This document shows, in pieces, positions 26,618-34,615 of a DNA stretch of 64,000 nt (position 1 is the first letter of the stretch; each line of letters begins with the position of its first letter). The position numbers and the translations under genes are program-made. The notes below the pieces were generated by a model that had not been told where the DNA came from, made no database searches, and saw only the letters and a list, made by a program, of their open reading frames with translations. This DNA is from Methanobacterium bryantii (lineage in GTDB: Archaea > Methanobacteriota > Methanobacteria > Methanobacteriales > Methanobacteriaceae). The stretch lies in assembly GCF_002287175.1 (NCBI RefSeq), contig NZ_LMVM01000012.1:310001-374000 (forward strand). Reading direction: 5' to 3'.

Positions 26618-27874
26618 TTATAGATTCCTCGGATCTTCGATTTTTCCGGTGATTGCAGATGCTGCTGCAACTGCTGCAGAACTCAGGTAAACTTCACCTT
26701 CGCTGCTGCCCTGTCTTCCTTTAAAGTTCCTGTTTGATGTTGAGAGGCTGACTTCTCCGGGTCCGATGAGCCCTACGTGTCCACCGAGGCATGGTCCGCA
26801 GCACGGGTTGCAAACAAGTGCTCCCGAGTCTACGAAAATGTTCATTAACCCTTCGTTAAGCGCTTTGGTGTAAACTTCACGTGAAGCTGGGATCACAAGC
26901 ATCCGGATGCTGTTTGAAACCTTATTTCCTTTAAGAATCTTTGCAGCGTCTCTAAGATCCTGAATTCGCCCATTAGTACATGAGCCGAGGAAAACCTGGT
27001 CTATAGGTGTCCCTTCAACTTCAGAGATACCGTGAACATTATCCACATTGTGTGGGCATGCAATCTGTGGTTCAAGTTCGCTGACATCTATGTCCATAAT
27101 CTCAAGGGATGCAGCGTCATCATCTCCTTTGATTATATTGTAAGATTTATTAGTATGGTTTTTAAGGTAGTTTACTGTTTTTTGATCTGGCTCAACGAGC
27201 CCTGTTTTACCGCCCATCTCAATAGCCATGTTACACATAACCATCCTATCTGAAACTGACATGTTACTTGTTGTTTCACCTGCAAACTGACATGCTTTAT
27301 ATGTTGCACCATCAGCACCAATCTGACCTATTATGTTGAGTACCACATCTTTTGCATAGGTGTGTTCTGGGAGTGTTCCTTCTATGTTGAATTTGATTGT
27401 TTCTGGCACTTTAAACCACAGTTTTCCTGTTGCAAAAACCATTGACATGTCGGTTGAACCTATACCTGTTGCAAAAGCTCCTAAGGCTCCGTGTGTACAG
27501 GTGTGGGAATCAGTTCCAACTACAATTTCTCCAGGAACTACATGTCCTTTTTCTGGGAGAACCTGGTGACACACACCTTCTCTGACATCGTAAAAATTGG
27601 TTATTCCCTGTTCTTTTACGAATTTTCTCATTATCATATGGTTTGTGACTGCATCAAGCGAGTCTGCGGGTACTTGATGGTCAAAAAGAATTACAATTTT
27701 CTCAGGATCCCATACTTTAGGAACTCCTATCTTCTCAAAAGCTTCCACAGATAGAGGGCCTGTAAGGTCGTGGGTCATTGCAACATCGATGTTGGCCATG
27801 ACTACATCTCCAGCCTCGACCTCTTTTTTACCGGAAGCCTTTGCAAATATTTTTTCTGCTATTGTCATAGACAT
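26618..27874 (-). CDS. leuC: 3-isopropylmalate dehydratase large subunit (or homoaconitase large subunit)
   Basis: Aconitase-family [4Fe-4S] subunit of 418 residues. It shows MTHDLTGPLSVEAF, FDHQVPADS, GTDSHTCTHGALGAFATGIGSTD, FLGSCTNGRIQDL and NPCCGPCLGGHVG, the last two supplying the three cluster Cys. The ATG at 27872-27874 stands 7 nt behind GGAGG, better than the upstream start at 27898. It pairs with leuD. Methanogens also use a paralogous pair (AksD/AksE) for coenzyme B, but the small subunit's YLVL loop favours leucine synthesis. Confidence 0.9.
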   Translation of the reverse strand: MSMTIAEKIFAKASGKKEVEAGDVVMANIDVAMTHDLTGPLSVEAFEKIGVPKVWDPEKIVILFDHQVPADSLDAVTNHMIMRKFVKEQGITNFYDVREGVCHQVLPEKGHVVPGEIVVGTDSHTCTHGALGAFATGIGSTDMSMVFATGKLWFKVPETIKFNIEGTLPEHTYAKDVVLNIIGQIGADGATYKACQFAGETTSNMSVSDRMVMCNMAIEMGGKTGLVEPDQKTVNYLKNHTNKSYNIIKGDDDAASLEIMDIDVSELEPQIACPHNVDNVHGISEVEGTPIDQVFLGSCTNGRIQDLRDAAKILKGNKVSNSIRMLVIPASREVYTKALNEGLMNIFVDSGALVCNPCCGPCLGGHVGLIGPGEVSLSTSNRNFKGRQGSSEGEVYLSSAAVAAASAITGKIEDPRNL

Positions 27875-27900
27875 AATTATTCCTCCTGTTATTGACAACT

Positions 27901-28668
27901 TTAAAATGATTTTTTACCGCCTATTAAACACCATAACAGGTGCTTAGAGAATATATCAGTTTCAGTAAAACCTATCTCTTTTAAGCAGTCTAATTGAGCT
28001 AAAAAAGGCTCATGAATGTCATTTCCTTCCTGTTTAGGAAGATGGGCGTTATCTAAATTTCTTTTTTTCCAGTTGCTGAATTTTTCCATCCATGCTTCAT
28101 AAGGGCTGGATAAATCATCAGAAACTATATATTTTTGTTCTTTAGCATGATGAACCCAATAATAAAGGTTTTTTAGGTATGCATCTTCAGTTACGGTTTT
28201 CATTTCATCGATATTAAAAAACCAGCCGCCTTCTTCCAGCACATCATAACATTTCTGGTACAATTTCTTTTTATTTTCAGTTTGAAGGTGGTGAATTGCA
28301 GACATGGATGTAATTACGGTAGGTTTTACGGTAATTTCTGATTCCCAGTTTCTGCAAAAATCCGACTTGATATAATTCACTCTATCTTTGTATTTCTGTA
28401 ACTTTTCCTTTGCAACAGACATGAACTCATCAGAGGAATCTATATAGTAGCAGGTTGAATCTGGAAACTCTTTCAGTACTTTTTCAATTAAAATGCCGCT
28501 TCCAGCTCCTAAATCTAAAAGGACTATTTTTTCCATGTTTTCAAATTTTAAGATGTCTATAACGGCGTTCTGCAGGAAATCATATCCTGGTACCATTAGC
28601 TGGCACATTTTATCATAGTTAACTGCCATTTTCTGCAGGTGAAAGCGGTTTTTATCTATTTGTTCCAT
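27901..28668 (-). CDS. Class I SAM-dependent methyltransferase
   Basis: A 255-residue methyltransferase. Motif I is IVLLDLGAGSGILIEKVL and the acidic motif II follows in CYYIDSSDEFMSVAKEKL; SMSAIHHLQTENKKKLYQKCYDVLEEGGWFFNID gives motifs IV-VI. The substrate is unknown. It starts behind GGAGGTTATT, 69 nt past a MarR-type regulator on the same strand, with a MarR-type palindrome in the gap, so the two genes probably form a self-regulated unit. leuC follows 26 nt downstream and may be read through. Confidence 0.87.
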   Translation of the reverse strand: MEQIDKNRFHLQKMAVNYDKMCQLMVPGYDFLQNAVIDILKFENMEKIVLLDLGAGSGILIEKVLKEFPDSTCYYIDSSDEFMSVAKEKLQKYKDRVNYIKSDFCRNWESEITVKPTVITSMSAIHHLQTENKKKLYQKCYDVLEEGGWFFNIDEMKTVTEDAYLKNLYYWVHHAKEQKYIVSDDLSSPYEAWMEKFSNWKKRNLDNAHLPKQEGNDIHEPFLAQLDCLKEIGFTETDIFSKHLLWCLIGGKKSF

Positions 28669-28701
28669 AATAACCTCCTTTACTATTTAATTAATTTCTA
28701 A

Positions 28702-28719
28702 TTAGTTTTGCGAAACTAA
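28702..28719. promoter_or_regulatory. Palindromic operator between the MarR and methyltransferase genes
   Basis: TTAGTTT-TGCG-AAACTAA is a perfect 7-bp inverted repeat, the size and symmetry of MarR operators. A similar AATAGTT / AACTATT pair sits before the regulator gene. Confidence 0.55.
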
Positions 28720-28737
28720 CTATATCTTGAAAAAAAA

Positions 28738-29163
28738 TTACAGTCCCGATGCAGTAATTTTACCTATGATTTTAATGAAGTTCTCAACTTCATCTTCATT
28801 TAAAACATCCAAAATCTTTTTAATTGCATTTTTGTGAACTTGCATGTGTATTTTAATTATATTTTCGCCTTTTGGTGTTAACCCGAGGAAATAAAATCGT
28901 TTATCTTCATTTGATTGAATTTTAGTCACGATGCCTCGATCTATTAACTGGTTAATAGCTATAGAAACTGTAGATTTCTTGACGTCCAGCATCTTTGCTA
29001 TCTCAGACACGCTTATATTTTCATGCTTGTTGATTAATTCAATGTAATACAATTGGCGCAGGGTGAAACTTTTTAAATCACCGCTTAAGATCTGATTCTG
29101 GAAGTTTCCCATCAGTTCGGTTAATTTATCAACTGCCTCTACCAGTTCAAGTTCATAAGTCAT
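28738..29163 (-). CDS. MarR-family transcriptional regulator
   Basis: A winged-helix dimer of 141 residues from the ATG at 29161-29163 (9 nt behind GAGG); an ATG three codons upstream abuts GAGG and is less likely. It shows FTLRQLYYIELINKHENISVSEIAKMLDVKKSTVSIAINQLIDRGIV (HTH) and the wing EDKRFYFLGLTPKGE. It probably represses itself and the methyltransferase downstream. Ligand unknown. Confidence 0.88.
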   Translation of the reverse strand: MTYELELVEAVDKLTELMGNFQNQILSGDLKSFTLRQLYYIELINKHENISVSEIAKMLDVKKSTVSIAINQLIDRGIVTKIQSNEDKRFYFLGLTPKGENIIKIHMQVHKNAIKKILDVLNEDEVENFIKIIGKITASGL

Positions 29164-29183
29164 ATATTTCATCCTCTTGAGTA

Positions 29184-29215
29184 AATAGTTTTATCTAACT
29201 AACTATTATATAAAT
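29184..29215 (-). promoter_or_regulatory. MarR gene promoter and operator
   Basis: On the minus strand a TATA element (TTTATATAAT, about 29205-29215) overlaps the inverted repeat AATAGTT (29184-29190) / AACTATT (29201-29207), spaced 10 nt. Its position between TATA and start codon suits autorepression. Confidence 0.5.
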
Positions 29216-29373
29216 TTATTGGAGGGTTTTCATGTACTTATATTATTTTGCTAACTTTGAATAGTTTTAAATGCTTATTTTTACTTTTAAATCTGTTTAA
29301 TGGCTTGAAATAAGAAAATATATTAAACAAAACGACTATAATTATAATAAATTGAATAGAACGAGGTGAAAAA

Positions 29374-30321
29374 ATAGCAAATATCAAAGAAATTAAATCT
29401 ATTGAATTAATTTCTTTTACACGAATAGCATCTTCAACAGCTGCAATTTTGGTATTCATTTACTCTGTGATAATTTTAATCATATCTAGGATTGTAACAA
29501 CTTTTATACCCCATTTAGGTACATTTGGTGATATTATAGATGGTATGGGTATAGCATCAGTTGTTATCCTCCCAATAACTGCATATTTCCTGATCATGGC
29601 AGTAAGTTTTTTCAGCGGACTGCTTTATAACAGGATAACCTCCAGATTATGTGGTATAAAATTAAGGTTGGATAACAATGAAATAACAGAAATACCTGTA
29701 AAAGCATTTTCTCTAATTATAGCGAGCATTGAAACAATATGGCTGTTTATTGTGGGTTTGTTTTTGGCAGCGGCAATTATACCGTTTACAAACATTATAA
29801 TTATGTTAATTAATTTTGTAGCCAGCGCTATTGAGAGGAGTATCGATATTAGTGGATCAACTCTCCTAATTGGCACTGCTTTAGGAACAAATGGAGCTAC
29901 ACTGGCATTAATTTTGATAATTGGATTACCACTTGTAACCTTTGCATATGGGCTTGTTAGCAATGGGTTATTTGCAATATTTTACAATTACATAGCCACA
30001 AAATTTATCAAAATGCAGTTGGATATTGAAGTAATTTCAGGAAATCTGCACGAAATAAAATCTTTGCCAGTTGTAGCTGCTGCAGCACCGCTTTCAGGAG
30101 CTGTATTTGGTGCATTCGGGGTCATTATGGGACTTATAACTTTGTTATCCCTTGCTGTAACTGGAAATCCAAGTGTTGGAAACATAATAAATGACATTAC
30201 AATCATTGTATTAAATGGGCTAAGTTATTTTTTAGGCTATTTCCTTATTTTTGCTTTAATTGCAGTGATTTACAACTTTTTAGCTCCACGAATTGGTGGA
30301 ATTATGCTTAAGTTTGAATAA
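29374..30321 (+). CDS. Multi-pass membrane protein, probable ATA start
   Basis: A 315-residue hydrophobic protein with about six membrane helices, paralogous to 57059-58018. Both have IxxKEIKS near the N-terminus, SG-LYN, IKLRLDN and a closing YNFLAPRIGGI-type end. The first ATG, GTG or TTG in frame is the TTG at 29449, inside the first helix and after the conserved IKEIKSIELISFTRIASS. The frame is open upstream, and ATA at 29374-29376 sits 4 nt behind GAGGTGA, the same spacing as the 33-residue gene. I therefore place the start there. The fold resembles Yip1-type membrane domains loosely; function unknown. Confidence 0.7.
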   Translation: MANIKEIKSIELISFTRIASSTAAILVFIYSVIILIISRIVTTFIPHLGTFGDIIDGMGIASVVILPITAYFLIMAVSFFSGLLYNRITSRLCGIKLRLDNNEITEIPVKAFSLIIASIETIWLFIVGLFLAAAIIPFTNIIIMLINFVASAIERSIDISGSTLLIGTALGTNGATLALILIIGLPLVTFAYGLVSNGLFAIFYNYIATKFIKMQLDIEVISGNLHEIKSLPVVAAAAPLSGAVFGAFGVIMGLITLLSLAVTGNPSVGNIINDITIIVLNGLSYFLGYFLIFALIAVIYNFLAPRIGGIMLKFE

Positions 30322-30361
30322 TCAGTTATTATTCCATTTTAAAGAGTAATAATAGATTGTT

Positions 30362-31042
30362 TCAGTAGTATATTGCCTTTGGAACCATTTTAGAAACTTT
30401 AATGCAGAGTTCAACGTCGCTTTCGATAAATCTGCCCTTTGTATATCCTTTTTCCTCATTAATTTCAATAAGTTTTCTATAAAGAGTTTTTGCATCTGCT
30501 TTTGATAGTTTTTCTACAGTATCCGTTCTAGAATCTAAAAACATACGTGCAAAAACTGGACCAATCCATTTAACCCGTGACAAATCAGTTAATTTGGTTA
30601 ATTTTACTATTTCTTCTGGATTTATCTTAGTTTCGGCAGCTAACTTGACTCTCTCATCAGGAGTTTTAATTATTTTAAATAAGTGGGCAGTATTTTTAAT
30701 GCCCATATTGTTTAATTTGCTTAAAGTATCTTTTTCAATGCCTGGAAACTTTTCAAGATTCACGGGTTTTGGCAGATAACTGTTTACTTCTCTTCTTAAA
30801 ATTAAAATATAATCTTGAGGCAAACTTGATTTATCCGCAAATTCTTTGGCTTTTTTGGGAGTTTTCAGTGAGATTAATAGATCATTAAGATTTTTAATTC
30901 CTTTACTTTCTAAAATTTTAAATCTATTATCAATTTGCTCTTTTAATATTCTCCTGCTTGGAAGAAGGTCTGATTCTGTTAGTTCCTGCTTAAATTTATT
31001 TAATGGATACTTTTCAAGGTCAATATAATAGCTGTCAGTCAT
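30362..31042 (-). CDS. DUF4332-type helix-hairpin-helix protein
   Basis: A soluble 226-residue protein from the ATG at 31040-31042 (behind GAGGATTAAT; an upstream TTG is less likely). It has repeated helix-hairpin-helix-like units: ESKGIKNLNDLLISLKTPKKAKEFADKSSL, EKDTLSKLNNMGIKNTAHLFKIIKTPDERVKLAAET and WIGPVFARMFLDSRTDTVEKLSKAD. These match the DUF4332 pattern of putative nucleic-acid-binding proteins. No enzyme motif is visible. Convergent with the membrane protein gene before it. Confidence 0.72.
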   Translation of the reverse strand: MTDSYYIDLEKYPLNKFKQELTESDLLPSRRILKEQIDNRFKILESKGIKNLNDLLISLKTPKKAKEFADKSSLPQDYILILRREVNSYLPKPVNLEKFPGIEKDTLSKLNNMGIKNTAHLFKIIKTPDERVKLAAETKINPEEIVKLTKLTDLSRVKWIGPVFARMFLDSRTDTVEKLSKADAKTLYRKLIEINEEKGYTKGRFIESDVELCIKVSKMVPKAIYY

Positions 31043-31089
31043 ATTAATCCTCAAATTTATTTTATGTCATTAACATCTGTTTTAATATT

Positions 31090-32247
31090 TTATCCTTTCT
31101 CAAAAGTCTCAACCACTTCTTTAAGGTACTTCCTTATTGGAATATCCTGTGTGCATTTTTTTTCACATTCGCTGCAGTCATCACAAGCAGATGCATCTAC
31201 ATCTTTGGCCTTCAAGAATCTGTAACTTCCAGATGGTTTTTCCATGTTCTGATAGATGTACAGATCGTTTAGCAGGTTCAGGTTTGCAGGAATATCGACT
31301 CCATTAGGGCAGGGCATACAGTAGTTGCAACGGGTGCAGCTTACATGAATTCGTTCAGTGTAAGTATCTTTAGCTTCTTGAATTAGATTTATATCTTCAC
31401 TGGTGAGACTATTGGCTTTGCCTTCATCTGCAATCCTGATGTTTTCTACAACCTGTTCCATTTTACTCATGCCGCTTAAAACCACATTCACTTCTCCTTG
31501 ATCCCATAAAAAGCGCAGAGCCCATTCTGTGGGGCTTCTTTTAACAGTGGATTTATCCCATATTGCCTGTACATCTGGAGGAATGTTGTTTGTAAGGCAG
31601 CCTCCCCTGAGCGGTTCCATGATTGCCGCGCCAATATCTCTGCTGGCTATGTAATCAAGTCCATCTTTACCAGCTTGAAAGTTTTCATCCATGTAGTTGT
31701 ACTGAATCAGGGCGAAACTCCAGTTGTAAGAGTCTACAATTTCCTTAAAAAGTTCAACTTCATCATGGTATGAAAAACCAGCGTACTTTATCCTGCCGTC
31801 TTCAAGTGCAGAGTCCAGAAATTCAAGTACCTCAAGTTCTTTTAAGTTTGACCATGTATTATTACCAAGACCGTGTAAAAGATAAAAATCTATGCTGTCA
31901 GTTTGCAGCCTTTTAAGCTGCATATCGAGGTAATAATTGAAATCTTCTTTTTTCTCGATATTCCAACTGGGTAATTTAGTGGAAAGATATACCTGATCCC
32001 TGTAACCTTCTTTTAGAACATTTCCAACAAATATTTCACTTCTGCCTCCTTGAGTTGCATCAAGGCCGTGATAAGGGTAAGCAGTGTCAATATAATTCAC
32101 ACCGTGTTCTATGGCGTAATGGAGCATTTCTGTTGCCAGCGGCTCATTTATTCTTTCAGGGTTGCCGCCGATTATTGGAAGTCTCATGCATCCAAAACCG
32201 AGTATTGAAACTTTTTGGCCTGTTTTTCCAAAAGTTCTGTATAACAA
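31090..32247 (-). CDS. Aldo/keto reductase with C-terminal ferredoxin domain, copy 1
   Basis: A 385-residue fusion of an aldo/keto reductase barrel (1-270) and a 4Fe-4S dicluster tail. The barrel has FGKTGQKVSILGFGCMRLP, DTAYPYHG and STKLPSW; the tail has CTRCNYCMPCPNGVDIP and CDDCSECEKKCTQDIPIRKYLK. Such enzymes link ferredoxin electrons to reduction of a carbonyl substrate. The TTG start (32245-32247) follows GGAGGACTACTT. It is tandem with a paralog at 32479-33612; the two are similar throughout. Confidence 0.9.
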   Translation of the reverse strand: MLYRTFGKTGQKVSILGFGCMRLPIIGGNPERINEPLATEMLHYAIEHGVNYIDTAYPYHGLDATQGGRSEIFVGNVLKEGYRDQVYLSTKLPSWNIEKKEDFNYYLDMQLKRLQTDSIDFYLLHGLGNNTWSNLKELEVLEFLDSALEDGRIKYAGFSYHDEVELFKEIVDSYNWSFALIQYNYMDENFQAGKDGLDYIASRDIGAAIMEPLRGGCLTNNIPPDVQAIWDKSTVKRSPTEWALRFLWDQGEVNVVLSGMSKMEQVVENIRIADEGKANSLTSEDINLIQEAKDTYTERIHVSCTRCNYCMPCPNGVDIPANLNLLNDLYIYQNMEKPSGSYRFLKAKDVDASACDDCSECEKKCTQDIPIRKYLKEVVETFEKG

Positions 32248-32319
32248 AAGTAGTCCTCCTAAAAACGAATTACTTTAATTATTTGGAATTTGGTTTTATT
32301 ATAATTTTATAATACCGCG

Positions 32320-32478
32320 CCAAAGTTAAAAGATAGAGAGATAACGGATATTTTTTAATCATTTCTCAAAGGTTATAGGAGTTAAAATTAAAAGATAGGA
32401 TGATAAGGATATTTTTTAATCATTTCTCAAAGGTTATAGGAGTTAAAATTAAGGTAGGATGATAGGGATATTTTTTAA
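32320..32478 (-). repeat. Tandem 60-nt repeats copied from an aldo/keto reductase 3' end
   Basis: A unit of about 60 nt, beginning GGATATTTTTTAATCATTTC, recurs at 32346, 32407 and 32466, with spacings of 61 and 59. The last copy carries the final codons and stop of the aldo/keto reductase at 32479-33612; the others are non-coding copies of that end plus its 3' flank. Confidence 0.75.
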
Positions 32479-33612
32479 TCATTTCTCGAAAGTTTCAACT
32501 GTTTCTTTAAGGTATTCTCTTATCGGGAGGTTTTGTGTACATGTTTCTTCGCATGCACCGCACTGATTACAAAATGAAGCACTCATTCCTTTGGCTATTA
32601 AGAATGAATAGTTTCCAGACGGTTTTTGCATGTTCTTATAGATGTAAGTGTCGTTTAATAGATTCAAGTTCAATGGAATATCCACTCCTTGAGGACAAGG
32701 CATGCAGTAATTACAGCTTGTGCAGCCAGCATGCATTCTTGCACTGTAAGCTTCTCTAACTTCTTCAATTAGATTTCTTTCATCATCTGTAAGAACATTG
32801 GCGTGGCCCTTTTCTGCAATATTTATATTGTCTACAACATGTTCCATTTTACTCATGCCGCTTAAAACCACATCAACTTCTGGCTGGTCCCATAAAAAGA
32901 GCAGAGCCCATTCTGCAAGGCTTCTTTTAACTGGGGATTTATCCCATATTGCCCGAATATCTAACGGGATGTTGTCTGTAAGGCAGCTCCCTCTAAGCGG
33001 TTCCATTATTACAGTCCCCATTTTGTCTGCTGCATAGTTAAGTCCTACCTTTCCTGCCTGGAACTCCTGATCGATGTAGTTGTACTGGATCTGGGAAAAA
33101 TCCCATTTGTAAGAGTCCACAACTTCCTTAAAAAATTCAAGTTCATCGTGGAATGAAAAGCCAACATGGCCTATTCTGCCGTCTTCAACTGCAGAGTCCA
33201 GGAATTCGAAAACATTTAGATTCAGCAGCTTTTCCCAAAAATTCCTGTGGAGACCGTGCAGGAGATAGAAATCTATCCTGTCGGTTTGTAGTTTTTTGAG
33301 CTGTTCATCCAGAAAGCTGTCAAAGTCTTCCTTCTTTTGAACAAGCCAGCTGGGTAATTTGGTGGAAAGATACACATGATCCCTGTAACCGTCTTTCAGG
33401 GCATTTCCAACTGCGATTTCGCTCATACCTTTGTGGTAAGGATAAGCTGTATCAACATAATTTACACCGTGTTCTATGGCGTAATGGAGCATTTCTGTTG
33501 CCAGTGGTTCATTTATTTTTTCTGGTTTATCATCAAGTATTGGAAGTCTCATGCATCCAAAACCAAGTATTGAAACTTTTTTACCTGTTTTTCCGAAATT
33601 TCTGTATAACAA
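32479..33612 (-). CDS. Aldo/keto reductase with C-terminal ferredoxin domain, copy 2
   Basis: A 377-residue paralog of the preceding gene. It shows YRNFGKTGKKVSILGFGCMRLP, VDTAYPYHKGMSEIAVG, STKLPSW and a tail with CTSCNYCMPCPQGVDIP and CNQCGACEETCTQNLPIREYLK for two [4Fe-4S] clusters. The TTG start (33610-33612) follows GGAGGATTATCAC, the same start usage as copy 1. Tandem duplication with divergence; the spacer between the two carries 60-nt repeats of this gene's end. Probably oxidises or reduces small aldehydes using ferredoxin. Confidence 0.9.
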   Translation of the reverse strand: MLYRNFGKTGKKVSILGFGCMRLPILDDKPEKINEPLATEMLHYAIEHGVNYVDTAYPYHKGMSEIAVGNALKDGYRDHVYLSTKLPSWLVQKKEDFDSFLDEQLKKLQTDRIDFYLLHGLHRNFWEKLLNLNVFEFLDSAVEDGRIGHVGFSFHDELEFFKEVVDSYKWDFSQIQYNYIDQEFQAGKVGLNYAADKMGTVIMEPLRGSCLTDNIPLDIRAIWDKSPVKRSLAEWALLFLWDQPEVDVVLSGMSKMEHVVDNINIAEKGHANVLTDDERNLIEEVREAYSARMHAGCTSCNYCMPCPQGVDIPLNLNLLNDTYIYKNMQKPSGNYSFLIAKGMSASFCNQCGACEETCTQNLPIREYLKETVETFEK

Positions 33613-33738
33613 GTGATAATCCTCCGATAAAACTGATTTAAATTAATGAAAATTCATTTCCAATTTACATGTAATAGATTGAATAAAATAGAATGAATTA
33701 ATTTAAGTAATTTACCCTCAAGTTTAAAAGGTATTAAC

Positions 33739-34242
33739 TTATTTTCTGTGAAACATTAAATCACATCTGCATTCGCCGTGTAAAGGTGGCAGCATATTTA
33801 ACTGTTCCATAGAATGTTTTTTACCATTTTCATAGGCATTTTTACATATTTCGCATGCATCATCTTTAGATACCGCGCTGAAGAATTTGTATCCTGCGCT
33901 GTAATACTCGTACCAGTCAGCAAGGTTTTCAATTCTCTGTTTTTCGCTCACGGCTACTTTATTTGCATCACCGTCTGTTAATCCTTTAGTTTTGAGTATT
34001 GGGGTTATTTGTTCTGCTGATTGGCCTTCCAGCATGGCACTTATCATTATATGCATGATCCCTGTTCTTTTAGCTTCTGCCTCTGGAGCGTAGCTTAAAT
34101 CATAAAGTTCTTCAATGGACGCGACAGCGGCAAGTAGTTCTACATGCCCTCCAAAGTGCACTCCGTTTGTTTCTTGACTTATGATATCGTTTATCTTCGT
34201 ATTCATTGCAGTTATGACTCTGTGCAGTTGTTCAGCTTTCAT
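33739..34242 (-). CDS. Small protein with MuF/phage head-morphogenesis-like zinc tail
   Basis: A 167-residue protein. The N-terminal 120 residues are helical and unrecognised. Residues 128-160 read DACEICKNAYENG, then LPPLHGECRC: Cys130, Cys133, His155, Cys158 and Cys160. The CxxC...PPLHxxCRC pattern is the tail motif of Mu gpF / SPP1 gp7 head-morphogenesis proteins. No phage gene is nearby, so this is a stand-alone domain: either a prophage relic or a cellular use of the fold. The ATG lacks a strong ribosome binding site. Confidence 0.6.
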   Translation of the reverse strand: MKAEQLHRVITAMNTKINDIISQETNGVHFGGHVELLAAVASIEELYDLSYAPEAEAKRTGIMHIMISAMLEGQSAEQITPILKTKGLTDGDANKVAVSEKQRIENLADWYEYYSAGYKFFSAVSKDDACEICKNAYENGKKHSMEQLNMLPPLHGECRCDLMFHRK

Positions 34243-34390
34243 GGATATACATTAATGGAACTTATTAAAATCATTTTTTTCAATTTAAAAGGGGAGTACA
34301 TACATACTTGTAAAAAAAAATAAATCAAAAATAAAGTTCCTAATTTTTAAGATTGCTCATTACTGAACGCTTTTTGGTTCAGTAACTAAC

Positions 34391-34615
34391 GGAATGGTAA
34401 AATAAAACGTAGAACATTCACCTCAACCACTTAAAAATTCTATGAATTTTTGGTGTCCCAAACACATTGTGTTTGAGGACTTTTTAGAAAAAAGCCCTCA
34501 AAATTTTCAATTTTTGGGCGCCGAAAATCCGTAGGATTTTCGAGCGGTTGATCAAAAACACTCTTTTTCCATGGTAAATAGTTTTAATAAGGAATGGTAA
34601 AATAAAACGTAGAAC
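34391..34615 (-). repeat. 25-nt direct repeats around a paired-hairpin element
   Basis: GGAATGGTAAAATAAAACG plus TAGAAC occurs at 34391-34415 and again, identical, at 34591-34615, exactly 200 nt apart. The right copy is inside the histidine kinase 3' end; the left copy continues in frame as a further kinase tail (PLVTEPKSVQ, stop at 34360-34362). The element therefore appears inserted with target duplication, replacing the last residues. Confidence 0.7.
34416..34590 (-). repeat. Paired-hairpin element, two pairs
   Basis: Four hairpins in series between the direct repeats, about 34421-34456, 34455-34480, 34493-34519 and 34517-34544. The last has a perfect 9-bp stem CGAAAATCC-GTA-GGATTTTCG. 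They alternate between an extra T in the 5' arm and an extra A in the 3' arm (...TGAGGAC, ...CGAGCG), two pairs in tandem. Same layout as the single pair at 20.8 kb, with different stem sequence. Confidence 0.6.
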
